From Candidatus Caldisaccharidevorator malaysiensis (GTDB lineage: Bacteria > Armatimonadota > Fervidibacteria > Fervidibacterales > Fervidibacteraceae): a stretch of DNA of 34,851 nucleotides. Where the stretch lies: assembly GCA_025057575.1 (NCBI GenBank), contig JANXBO010000003.1, positions 65,168 through 100,018 of the forward strand. The letters run 5' to 3'. Position 1 is the first letter of the stretch; every line of letters begins with the position of its first letter. Both the position numbers and the translations under genes were made by a program. Of this stretch, positions 15,610 to 22,962 are shown piece by piece. Under the pieces are notes generated by a model that was given only the letters and a program-made list of their open reading frames with translations, had not been told where the DNA came from and made no database searches.

Positions 15610-16880
15610 CCGGTTCGGAGGTGCCGCTGATGGCGGTGGGTGCCAACCAAGTTCCGTCGGTTGCCGTCACAGAAATATACCTTGACTATAATGCCACGAC
15701 TCCGATTTTGCCGGAAGTGGCAGAGGCGATGGAGCCATTTTTGAAAAATGAATTCGGCAATCCGTCCAGCGTCCACCCCCCAGGCAGACGGGTGCGGAAG
15801 GCAGTTGAGGAAGCCCGCGAGCAGGTTGCCCGTCTTCTGAACGCAAATCCTTCGGAAATTTTTTTCACCAGCGGCGCTACGGAAAGCAATAACACGGCTC
15901 TTTTGGGTGCCACCCTGTTCGCCGGGCGCTTCTCTGGTCACATTTTAACCAGCCAAATTGAGCATCCCTCGGTCATAGGTCCGTGTCGCTTTTTGGAGAG
16001 CAAGGGCTTTCGGGTGGACTATCTTCCAGTGGATCGGACGTGTCGGATTGATCCGGAACAGGCGGCGGAGATGGTGACCGACGAGACGATTCTCGTTTCG
16101 GTGATGTTAGCGAACAACGAAACGGGCACGGTCCAGCCGATTGCGGAAATGAGCCGGCGGATAAAAGAAAAAAGACCCGAAGTCCTCATCCACACCGATG
16201 CCGTTCAGGCTCCGGGAAAAATTGCTGTTGACGTTCAGGAATTGGGGGTGGATCTCCTTTCCTTATCGGCTCATAAGTTCTATGGACCAAAGGGCATCGG
16301 TGCCCTATGGGTGCGGAGCGGGGTGTCCTTAGCACCCATCCTTTATGGCGGACATCAGGAAAAGGGATTGCGATCGGGGACTGAGAACGTAATAGGCATC
16401 GTCGGAATGGGAAAGGCGGCGGAGATTGCCGTCCGCGATCTGGATCAGGTGAGTCAGCACCTCTGGAACTTAAGAAAGAGGTTTTTGAGGATTCTGGACG
16501 AACTGCCGATGACCCGGCTCAGCGGGCACCGGCAGTGGACCATTCCGTCCACCGCCAACCTTTGCTTGCTGGGTGCCGACGGTCTGGCGGTGCAGGCGAA
16601 TTTGGCGCAACGGGGCATCTGTGTGTCCGTCGGATCGGCTTGCTCATCCGGCTCCCTCAAGCCTTCTCCTGTCCTGCGAGCGATGGGGCTCAGCGAAATG
16701 GCGGCTTTCTGCTCCGTTCGGTTCTCGTGGGGACGACTGACAACGGAATCGGAAATTGACCAGGTCGTGGAAGCCGTCAAGGAGATTACGACCATCCTCC
16801 GAGCCGTGACCCTGCCCGACGAAATCGGTGTGTGCGACGAGAACTGCCCCTGTTTCTTTGAAGGTGCTGGTCTTTCCTAA
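15606..16880 (+). CDS. Cysteine desulfurase (NifS/IscS family) with Cys-rich C-terminal tail
   Basis: A 424-residue class V aminotransferase-fold PLP enzyme. Motifs are IYLDYNATTPILPEV at the start, FFTSGATESNN, the PLP lysine in SAHKFYGPKGIGALW (K224) and the persulfide cysteine in SVGSACSSGS (C346). It takes sulfur from L-cysteine, giving alanine and an enzyme persulfide for Fe-S clusters, tRNA thiolation or cofactor sulfuration. The loop around C346 is of the long (group I, IscS/NifS) type. After the normal end of the fold there is an extra tail with three cysteines (CDENCPC, C410, C414, C416), not standard for the family. ATG 15606 overlaps the upstream stop; ATG 15630 is a possible alternative. 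The next gene encodes a CxxC mini-thioredoxin. Confidence 0.93.
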   Translation: MTGSEVPLMAVGANQVPSVAVTEIYLDYNATTPILPEVAEAMEPFLKNEFGNPSSVHPPGRRVRKAVEEAREQVARLLNANPSEIFFTSGATESNNTALLGATLFAGRFSGHILTSQIEHPSVIGPCRFLESKGFRVDYLPVDRTCRIDPEQAAEMVTDETILVSVMLANNETGTVQPIAEMSRRIKEKRPEVLIHTDAVQAPGKIAVDVQELGVDLLSLSAHKFYGPKGIGALWVRSGVSLAPILYGGHQEKGLRSGTENVIGIVGMGKAAEIAVRDLDQVSQHLWNLRKRFLRILDELPMTRLSGHRQWTIPSTANLCLLGADGLAVQANLAQRGICVSVGSACSSGSLKPSPVLRAMGLSEMAAFCSVRFSWGRLTTESEIDQVVEAVKEITTILRAVTLPDEIGVCDENCPCFFEGAGLS

Positions 16881-17155
16881 TGGGCAACGGAAAGGTTGAA
16901 ATATTGATCATTGAATCCATAGAGAAGTGTGATCAGTGCGTGCGAGCGGAAGAGGTCGCTTATGCGCTCGCCCAAAAGGATGGGGACATTTCGGTGCGGG
17001 TCATTACCGTTCTGGATCCGGAAGCGGACCGATACGGAGTGGTGATGACGCCGACGGTGGTCGTTAACGGGGTCATTATCAGTGTGCGACGAGCACCAGA
17101 CCCCGAAAGGTTAGAGATGCTGATTGAAAAAATTAAAGGAGGTGTCGTCCGATGA
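16880..17155 (+). CDS. Thioredoxin-fold mini-protein with CxxC
   Basis: A 91-residue protein of the small thioredoxin/glutaredoxin fold. The redox motif is C17-D-Q-C20 at the start of the first helix (IEKCDQCVRAEE). The cis-proline strand is MTPTVVVNGV (P58), in the usual position opposite the CxxC. A final helix (PERLEMLIEKIKGG) completes the fold, as in thioredoxin-like redox-active disulfide proteins. It has no signal peptide, so it acts in the cytoplasm. The ATG overlaps the stop of the cysteine desulfurase (TAATG at 16878-16882), and its own stop overlaps the next start, so it is likely to act with the desulfurase as a persulfide reductant or acceptor. That partnership is inferred. Confidence 0.82.
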   Translation: MGNGKVEILIIESIEKCDQCVRAEEVAYALAQKDGDISVRVITVLDPEADRYGVVMTPTVVVNGVIISVRRAPDPERLEMLIEKIKGGVVR

Positions 17156-18168
17156 GACAGGCAGGAGTGGCGATAGCGATCGTGCTCGGTTTGTTGGTCG
17201 TCTACGGCTTGTCGTCGCTAAGCCAAAGCATACGGCGAAAGGAAGAGGGCAAAGAGTGGGAGATGATGCGGCAGGCGATGGGGGGCGAGCAGCAGAAAGA
17301 AGGCGACTCCCACAAGCATCACGAAACCGCCCAAGGGCAGTTGACTGCTGCTACGCTCCCCAGTTCACCCGTGACCGGTCCGGCGGATGCGAAAGTTCGG
17401 ATCGTCGCCGTCGTCCCTATGGGCGTCGATTGCCATCGGGTTACCCTTCAGATCCTCCATGCGATCGCCAAAGCCGAACCGAAAAGGGTCCGGTTGGAAG
17501 CCTACGATATGAACTCTCCCGATGGGATGAAGAATTTGCAGCAAAGAGGCGTCAACTGCGCCACCGTCTTCATCAACGACCGATGGGAATTTACCCTCCT
17601 TCGGGACGGCAAAAAGAAGACCATTATCTGCCAGAAGAAGCCCAATGACCCGATGTCCACCTATCGGTCCGATGATTTGGTCTTTTTGGTCGACCAGGAA
17701 CTAAAGAAGGCGTATGGAACAGGCTTTGATAAGGCAGCCTGGAAGACCCTTTCCGAAGCCGCTGCGACGGCGATGAGGTCGGGAGGCTATCAACCCAGTG
17801 CTTTCCCCGTGCCCGCGACGACGGGAAAGCCAGCCCTTAAGGTTGAGGTCCTTCTCCCTCACGCACAGGCGCCTGTTTACACTCTTTTTCAGGAGTCGCT
17901 GAAGGTTCTGGATAATATCAAGAAAAAGCACCCCGACGATGTCAGCATTGAGGTCTATCAATTGATGACCTCTGAAGGTCAGGCCCGTCGTCAGAAGTGG
18001 GGACTGCGGGGACCTGCCATCATTATGAACGGCAAGGTGGCGCACGAAATACCTGTTGGGAAGACGAAGCAGCTGATCCGAACGGAATACTACGCTTCTA
18101 TCGGTTCCTTGTTCACGCCCAGAGATGTGGAGACCGTTGCCTGGCACTATTTGGGAAGAAAGCCATAA
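17152..18168 (+). CDS. Membrane-anchored tandem thioredoxin-fold protein lacking CxxC
   Basis: A 338-residue protein with a strong ribosome binding site (AAAGGAGG at 17137-17144) and an ATGA overlap with the previous gene. A single N-terminal membrane segment (VAIAIVLGLLVVYGLSSL) is followed by a charged, His-containing linker (SHKHHET, about 53-59). Two thioredoxin-like domains follow. Domain 1 (about 79-190) opens with VRIVAVVPMGVDCH, where only one cysteine (C94) of a CxxC remains, with a second cysteine in GVNCATVFIN (C136) before the presumed cis-Pro strand. Domain 2 (about 222-335) opens with VEVLLPHAQAPVY, where the cysteines are absent, and has the cis-Pro strand GPAIIMNGK. I know no described family for this pair. 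It could be a sulfur-relay docking protein or a redox-inactive chaperone. The topology suggests the domains face the periplasm. Confidence 0.75.
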   Translation: MRQAGVAIAIVLGLLVVYGLSSLSQSIRRKEEGKEWEMMRQAMGGEQQKEGDSHKHHETAQGQLTAATLPSSPVTGPADAKVRIVAVVPMGVDCHRVTLQILHAIAKAEPKRVRLEAYDMNSPDGMKNLQQRGVNCATVFINDRWEFTLLRDGKKKTIICQKKPNDPMSTYRSDDLVFLVDQELKKAYGTGFDKAAWKTLSEAAATAMRSGGYQPSAFPVPATTGKPALKVEVLLPHAQAPVYTLFQESLKVLDNIKKKHPDDVSIEVYQLMTSEGQARRQKWGLRGPAIIMNGKVAHEIPVGKTKQLIRTEYYASIGSLFTPRDVETVAWHYLGRKP

Positions 18169-18264
18169 AGTTTGCTACGATTCGTTGCTGCTTGATCCGT
18201 TAGAAACGACTCGTCAAGTTTAAGTGGTGGCGGTAAGCTGCTCCCGCTTTGTCTCCACCTGCTT

Positions 18265-18270
18265 TATAAT
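18265..18270 (+). promoter_or_regulatory. -10 element (TATAAT) before the sugar isomerase gene
   Basis: A perfect TATAAT lies 67 bp before ATG 18338, in the 169-bp gap after the thioredoxin-fold gene. No convincing -35 is seen at 16-18 bp. The leader would contain a small CCACC/GGTGG hairpin (18287-18300), then GAGAGGAAGG before the ATG. The start of the gap (18169-18260) holds nothing I recognise. Confidence 0.45.
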
Positions 18271-18337
18271 CAGCAAGGATCGTTAACCACCAGCGGGTGG
18301 AAAAGGCTTTACTTTCGGCAGAGAGGAAGGGTCTTGA

Positions 18338-19117
18338 ATGAGAATTGGCTTTATCACCAATGGCACTGAGCAGGATCTTCAGTTTGCCCGATCCGAAGGA
18401 ATTCCCGTCGTAGAGGTGAACATTCACCAAAACCTGAAGGAGTGGGAAGAGAAAGCGTCTTCTTACCAGGAACTTCTGAGCCGGTATGGGATCAAAGTCA
18501 ATGCAATGGGGCTTTGGGGAAAAAACTACATCAGCCCTGATCAGTCCGAGGCAGAGCACTGTCTTCAGGAATTGAAGCGTCATTTGGACTTGGCGTCCTT
18601 TCTCGGCGCACGAGTGGTTATGACGGGCGGGGGGCTCAATGAGGGGGAACCCATCAGCCAGCAGGCGAAAAAAGCCTGTGCCGTCCTCAAACCGATGGTG
18701 GCGTATGCCCAAGAAAAAGGGCTGATGTTCGCCTTTTACAACTGCCACTGGACAAACCACGTAACTGGACCGGAAGCGTGGGACATTGTCCTCAAGGAAT
18801 TGCCCGGGGTGGGCATCAAATTTGACCCGTCCCATCCGATCAATGACGGTCTGGATTATCTGCAGCATGCCCGAGACTATGCCCCTTACTTTGTCCATCT
18901 GCACGCCAAGGGAACGGTCCGGATCGCTGGGGAATGGTTTGACGATCCGCCCGCTGGGATGGACCAGACGAACTGGCCCGTTCTCTTTGCCATTCTTTAC
19001 AAACATAACTACCAAGGAGACATCAATATAGAGCCGCACAGCGCCACCTGGATGGGCGATCGCTACTACAAAGGCATTCGCTTTAGCAAGAGGTACCTGG
19101 AGTCCTTTATTCTGTGA
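18338..19117 (+). CDS. Sugar phosphate isomerase/epimerase (AP endonuclease 2-type TIM barrel)
   Basis: A 259-residue TIM barrel typical of the xylose-isomerase-like family. The ends of the strands carry expected metal-site residues: VVMTGGG (about 91-97), FAFYNCHWT, KFDPSHP, YFVHLHAKG and INIEPHSATW near the C-terminus. Members isomerise or epimerise sugars or polyols (for example hydroxypyruvate, inosose, tagatose-type substrates) using a divalent metal; the substrate here cannot be assigned. It is preceded by GAGAGGAAGG and ATG 18338, and dnaN follows 27 bp later, so both may share one transcript from the TATAAT at 18265. Confidence 0.83.
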   Translation: MRIGFITNGTEQDLQFARSEGIPVVEVNIHQNLKEWEEKASSYQELLSRYGIKVNAMGLWGKNYISPDQSEAEHCLQELKRHLDLASFLGARVVMTGGGLNEGEPISQQAKKACAVLKPMVAYAQEKGLMFAFYNCHWTNHVTGPEAWDIVLKELPGVGIKFDPSHPINDGLDYLQHARDYAPYFVHLHAKGTVRIAGEWFDDPPAGMDQTNWPVLFAILYKHNYQGDINIEPHSATWMGDRYYKGIRFSKRYLESFIL

Positions 19118-19144
19118 GATTTTTGGGAGGGGGCGAGAAAGGGG

Positions 19145-20323
19145 ATGAAAGTTCGTGCCGAGTCAGAGCGATTGGAGCAGGCATCTCGATTTCTCTCAGC
19201 GGCAACCGTCGGGGGGCGGGCGACGGCTTTGCCGATTCTCTCTTATGTGCTTTTGGATGCCACAGAAGAAAATGTCCTGAGGATGGCAGCGACCAATCTG
19301 ACGGTTTGGCTGGAATGGCGAGTGGCAGCGGAGATTGAGGAGCCGGGAAAAGTTGCCGTCCCTGCCCGTGAGTGGAGGGGCTTGTGTGTGCGTCAGGAGT
19401 CAGAGTCCGTTAGGTTAGAAGCACCGGACGACGCTGACCTTTCCGGTCGGTTGACCTTTTCCTTCGGTCGGGCTCAATATCAACTGCCGATCTTGAGCGC
19501 CGACGAGTTTCCCCTTTCCCCTGAGGAGACCAAGTGGGGACCGACGGCTTCCGTGGACGGTCAGCGGCTGGCGGAGGCTTTAAGGAAGGTCCTCTTTTGC
19601 GTTTCTACGGACCCGACGATGGGGGTTTTCACCGGCATTCACTTTAGAAAGGAAAAGACGGAGGCACCCCTGGACATTGTGGCAACTGACACCAACCGGA
19701 TGTCGTTGGTGACGGACCCAGAAATTAGCTTCCCAATCGTTCACCTTACCCTCCCGGCTGCTCCGATGAAGATCCTGACCTCCCTTCTCTCGGCGACTCC
19801 TGCCGTAGAGTGCTCCGTCAACTCCGATCAGACCTTAGCCTCCTTTTCCACGGACACGTGGAAAATGATCGTCAGTGCCCTTCACGGAAGTTTTGTCCCC
19901 AATTACCGCAAAGTCATTCCTGCGGAATTTTCGTGGGAGATCGCTCTTTCTGCTGAAGACTTACTCGCTCCGTTAAGGAGGATGACCGTTTTTCAGGCGG
20001 CTGCCAGCAGACATCCCTTGAGGATTGCCTTTCGCTTGGATTTAGAGAGCCCTGATTTGGAGATTGCGGCTCTCAGTAGTGAATTGGGGGGGCTGGAAGA
20101 GGTCGGTCGGGAACTGGTGCCCATAGAACGGAGAAAGGCGGAGTCCGACCAGTTGAAGATCGCCTTCCAACACCGATTCCTTGCCGAATACTTGTCCGTC
20201 GCCAAGGGCGGGAATCTGATCGCTCAGTTTGTGTCTTCCGACAAGCAGGCGGTCTGGAGAGTTTCCGAAGACGACACCTGGCTTTACGTCGTGATGCCAG
20301 TGCACCTGCCGGGGCAGGAATAA
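19145..20323 (+). CDS. dnaN: DNA polymerase III beta subunit (sliding clamp)
   Basis: A 392-residue protein of normal clamp length with three repeated domains. Family landmarks are the opening helix ERLEQASRFLSAATVGGRATALPILSYVL (start and end of that run), the LTVWLEWRV strand, GRLTFSFGRAQYQLPILSADEFP in the first linker, VATDTNRMSLV in the middle domain and the C-terminal LYVVMPVHL strand, which corresponds to the usual MPM-R-L end. As a dimer it encircles DNA and tethers the polymerase. It is not next to dnaA or recF, the common arrangement, but follows a sugar isomerase. Whether a second dnaN exists elsewhere cannot be seen. Start ATG 19145 after AAAGGGG. Confidence 0.9.
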   Translation: MKVRAESERLEQASRFLSAATVGGRATALPILSYVLLDATEENVLRMAATNLTVWLEWRVAAEIEEPGKVAVPAREWRGLCVRQESESVRLEAPDDADLSGRLTFSFGRAQYQLPILSADEFPLSPEETKWGPTASVDGQRLAEALRKVLFCVSTDPTMGVFTGIHFRKEKTEAPLDIVATDTNRMSLVTDPEISFPIVHLTLPAAPMKILTSLLSATPAVECSVNSDQTLASFSTDTWKMIVSALHGSFVPNYRKVIPAEFSWEIALSAEDLLAPLRRMTVFQAAASRHPLRIAFRLDLESPDLEIAALSSELGGLEEVGRELVPIERRKAESDQLKIAFQHRFLAEYLSVAKGGNLIAQFVSSDKQAVWRVSEDDTWLYVVMPVHLPGQE

Positions 20324-20341
20324 CCCAGCCGACCGTTTCCG

Positions 20342-20803
20342 TTAGTTGTTCCGTTGCCTTTTGAGTGCTTGACGAATCTCCCGTTCGGCTTCTCTTTTAA
20401 GGATTTCCTGCCGTCGGTCCGCCTTCCCTTTGCCCCGAACCAGAGCCAGTTCCACCTTCGCAAATCCCCTGTCATTAAAATACAGGCGCAACGGGACCAA
20501 GGTCAGTCCTTTTTGCCCTGCCAAACTCAGGAGCCGGTCAATCTGTTTTCTGTGAAGGAGCAACTTTCGGGGTCGGCGGGGGTCATAGTTTTTCTGCCAG
20601 ACGGGATCATAGGGAGCAATGTTCAAGTTGTAAAGGTAAAGTTCCCTTCGCAAGCCCTTAGCGTAGGCATCGGCAAGAGACACCCGACCCAATCGGATGG
20701 CTTTGACCTCCGGTCCCGTTAGGCATAATCCTGCCTCCACCGTCTCCAGGACCTGATATTGGTGACGGGCTTTCCTGTTGACGGCGACTTCCTTTAATGC
20801 CAT
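20342..20803 (-). CDS. smpB: SsrA-binding protein
   Basis: A 153-residue basic protein of normal SmpB length. Landmarks are NRKARHQYQVLETVEAGL at the start, LTGPEVKAIRLGRVSLADAY, LYLYNLNIAPYDPVW, RPRKLLLHRKQIDRL and the Lys/Arg-rich C-terminal tail GKGKADRRQEILKREAERE that enters the ribosome mRNA channel. It binds tmRNA and the stalled ribosome in trans-translation. No tmRNA gene (ssrA) was seen in the window. The gene starts 11 bp after the HEAT-repeat gene, so it is likely to be transcribed from the promoter at 22240-22268. Confidence 0.95.
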   Translation of the reverse strand: MALKEVAVNRKARHQYQVLETVEAGLCLTGPEVKAIRLGRVSLADAYAKGLRRELYLYNLNIAPYDPVWQKNYDPRRPRKLLLHRKQIDRLLSLAGQKGLTLVPLRLYFNDRGFAKVELALVRGKGKADRRQEILKREAEREIRQALKRQRNN

Positions 20804-20814
20804 CGGGCGAACCC

Positions 20815-22200
20815 TTAAGGGCGAGCCGTAGAGACACTACTTTTGACCGGACGGCGCAGGGGCACTCGGATGCCCTTCTGCTGGGCAATCTCCTGCAATG
20901 CCCGGGCAGCCCGGTAAGCAGCGCTGCTGACTTCCTTAATCCCTGCCGATGCCAGTCTCCTCAAGGCATCAATCGCCCGAGGGTCGCCCAGGCTCTCAAG
21001 GGCTTGAATGGCTCCGAGGGCGACCTGGGGATGGGGATCAAAGAGACATCTCATCAACGGCAGCAAGGCCTGCAGGCTACCCATTTGTTTGAGCGCCTGA
21101 ATGGCGTGGTAGCGGACGCTCCACTCTTTATCTTGAAGGGCGCGACAGAGGGGTTCCACAATGTCGTCGCCGCCCAATTCCGCCAGCCCTTGCACTGCTG
21201 TCAATCGGATCAGCCAATCGGAATCGTCCAAGGCGTTGATGAGGAAAGGCTTGGCTTTTTCTCTGCCGACCTTGACGAGGGCTTTAAGGACCTGAAACCG
21301 AACTTCCTGACTGGGGTCCCGAAAAAGGTTCTGCAACGGTTCAAAAAGACTCTTGCTGGGAAACTGAGAGAGGGCGGTGATGGCTGATTGCCGGACGAAC
21401 GGGTCGGGATCTTTAAGGGCACTGACCAGCTCCTTCAAGGCTCTCCGGTCGCCCATTGATCCCAAAACCTCCGCGGCGACTTGACGAATGGTCAGGTTGT
21501 CCGTCTTCAATGCCTTGACCAAGGCGGGAACCGCCGGCTTTCCAATACTGAGAAGAGAGTCGCGGATCAACTTCCTCATTTCGGTCCCGTCTCTGGCTAA
21601 AACCTCCAAAAGCACGGGCACGCCCCGAGGATCCTTCAGTTTTCCTAACGCCTCAATGGCAGTCCGATGAAATTCCTGGCTTCCCGATGACGCTTGCTCC
21701 GTCAAAAGTTTGTAGGCGCGAACGCTCCCAATTTCCCCCAAGGCTTCCAAGATTAGCCGTTGCATCTCGGGAACTTCCTTCGGGAACCGGTTCAGCAGAG
21801 CGGGTGCCGCTTCTCGGGCACCGATATGCCCGAGAATTTGAATAGCCCAGCGCCTCATTGAGAGATCTTCCGAGTCCACTAATTTCAGCAGTTCGGGCAC
21901 CGACGGCTTTCCAATTTGGGTGAGGCTCTTGGCAGCGGCTCGTTGGACCGTCAGGCTGGAGTCAGACAAAGTCGCCACCAGAGTCGGGACGGCGGTTGCC
22001 GCTTTGAGTTCCCCAAGAGCCATTGCCGCCACCAGCCGCACTAAATAGTGGGGACTTTTCGCCAAGGCTTCCGTCAGTGGTTCTGTAATTTCTTCAGCCG
22101 GTAAAGCGAGAATTTGTTTAACTCCCTCGTCAGGGGTAACTTCCGAACGCCCTTCCAGGCGCTTCAAAATTCTCTGCAGTTGCTGGCGGGCAGTGACCAT
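20815..22200 (-). CDS. HEAT-repeat (PBS-lyase type) scaffold protein
   Basis: A 461-residue protein made almost wholly of HEAT-like helical pairs of about 31 residues, at least twelve from about residue 45 to 445. Repeats show 'V-R-x-x-A-[AV]-x-A-L-G-x-[IL]-G-x-x-x-A-[VL]-P-x-L': LVRLVAAMALGELKAATAVP, MRRWAIQILGHIGAREAAPAL, IRQVAAEVLGSMGDRRALKEL and VRYHAIQALKQMGSLQALLPL. It has no signal peptide and no catalytic motif, so it is likely to be a cytoplasmic scaffold. Its strong ribosome binding site is AAAGGAGG (22206-22213), 5 nt before the ATG. A near-consensus sigma-70 promoter drives it and probably smpB downstream. No link of function to SmpB is known. Confidence 0.85.
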   Translation of the reverse strand: MVTARQQLQRILKRLEGRSEVTPDEGVKQILALPAEEITEPLTEALAKSPHYLVRLVAAMALGELKAATAVPTLVATLSDSSLTVQRAAAKSLTQIGKPSVPELLKLVDSEDLSMRRWAIQILGHIGAREAAPALLNRFPKEVPEMQRLILEALGEIGSVRAYKLLTEQASSGSQEFHRTAIEALGKLKDPRGVPVLLEVLARDGTEMRKLIRDSLLSIGKPAVPALVKALKTDNLTIRQVAAEVLGSMGDRRALKELVSALKDPDPFVRQSAITALSQFPSKSLFEPLQNLFRDPSQEVRFQVLKALVKVGREKAKPFLINALDDSDWLIRLTAVQGLAELGGDDIVEPLCRALQDKEWSVRYHAIQALKQMGSLQALLPLMRCLFDPHPQVALGAIQALESLGDPRAIDALRRLASAGIKEVSSAAYRAARALQEIAQQKGIRVPLRRPVKSSVSTARP

Positions 22201-22239
22201 CCTGACCTCCTTTGTCCTATTATGTCCGCAACCATAACA

Positions 22240-22268
22240 ATTTTAACTTTATATGAAAGAAATGTCAA
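22240..22268 (-). promoter_or_regulatory. Sigma-70 promoter of the HEAT-smpB operon
   Basis: On the minus strand TTGACA (22263-22268) and TAAAAT (22240-22245) are exactly 17 bp apart. Transcription should start near 22233, leaving a leader of about 33 nt with the AAAGGAGG site. This is the best promoter match in the window. Confidence 0.75.
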
Positions 22269-22287
22269 GGGTTGGGATGAGTGTCCG

Positions 22288-22878
22288 TCAGAAAATTCCC
22301 CTTTTTGTTAATTCATCAAAAACGCTCAGAAAGGCTCGGACCGTCGCCTCGTCAAAAAGCACAAACCGGACAACTTTCACACTGGACGATGGTTTCTTTT
22401 CCCAATAGGCTTTGGTGGTCGTCAGAAGGACTTGGGCACATCGCTCCTTTGGAAACCCGAAGATGCCGGCACTGATGGCGGGAAGGGAAAGGGAAGAGAC
22501 CTTTCTTTCCTCTGCTGCGCTCAGGCTGTTCTCCAACGCTGCCGATAAAAGGCGGTCCGCCTCTTCCGGTGCGTATTCTGCCCAGACGGGTCCGACGGCG
22601 TGAATGACCCACTTGGCTTTCAAATTTCCACCGGTCGTCACGGCTACTTGACCTGTCGGAACAGGACCGTGCTGACGAACCCAGTTTTCGCTCTCCCTAA
22701 TCAAGGCTTCTCCCGCTGCCCGCGCAATCGCTGCCGCCACGCCCCCTCCGTGCGCCAAGTGAGAATTGGCGGCATTGACGATGGCATCCGTTTCTTCCTT
22801 GGTGATGTCGCCCTGAACGATTTGGAGCTGCCGACCGTTAATTGTTTTTTCTCTCAAAATCTCTCCCATCATCCTCAC
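22288..22878 (-). CDS. Macrodomain protein (ADP-ribose binding/hydrolase)
   Basis: A 196-residue single macrodomain. Landmarks are IVQGDITKEETDAIVNAANSHL with the ADP-ribose-binding Asp/Asn, the loop HGGGVAAAIARAAG, GPVPTGQVAVTTGGNL, KWVIHAVGP and the second loop SLPAISAGIFGFP. This arrangement matches the MacroD/YmdB (O-acetyl-ADP-ribose deacetylase) group, which binds ADP-ribose derivatives and removes ADP-ribose or acetyl groups. The GTG at 22878 and ATGs at 22872/22869 are all possible starts; AAAGGTG is best placed for an ATG. It is divergent from the dehydrogenase gene. No ADP-ribosyltransferase is seen nearby. Confidence 0.9.
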   Translation of the reverse strand: MRMMGEILREKTINGRQLQIVQGDITKEETDAIVNAANSHLAHGGGVAAAIARAAGEALIRESENWVRQHGPVPTGQVAVTTGGNLKAKWVIHAVGPVWAEYAPEEADRLLSAALENSLSAAEERKVSSLSLPAISAGIFGFPKERCAQVLLTTTKAYWEKKPSSSVKVVRFVLFDEATVRAFLSVFDELTKRGIF

Positions 22879-22945
22879 CTTTCATATTTTTGCCATCGTC
22901 TTTTCGCTACCCCTTTCCCCAACCTGATGATAAATTGCCTTTTAC

Positions 22946-22953
22946 AAGGAGGG
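22946..22953 (+). promoter_or_regulatory. Shine-Dalgarno sequence fixing the dehydrogenase start
   Basis: AAGGAGGG lies 9 nt before ATG 22963 and excludes the longer open frame from 22600, which runs through the divergent macrodomain gene. Confidence 0.75.
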
Positions 22954-22962
22954 ATAGAGGCA

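Noticed and set aside
15672-15692. TTGACTATAAT-like sequence
   Set aside because: It lies inside the conserved N-terminal codons of the cysteine desulfurase and has no -35 at the right distance.
20342-20803. tmRNA (ssrA) beside smpB
   Set aside because: The flanks are filled by dnaN and the HEAT-repeat gene with gaps of 18 and 11 bp, leaving no room.
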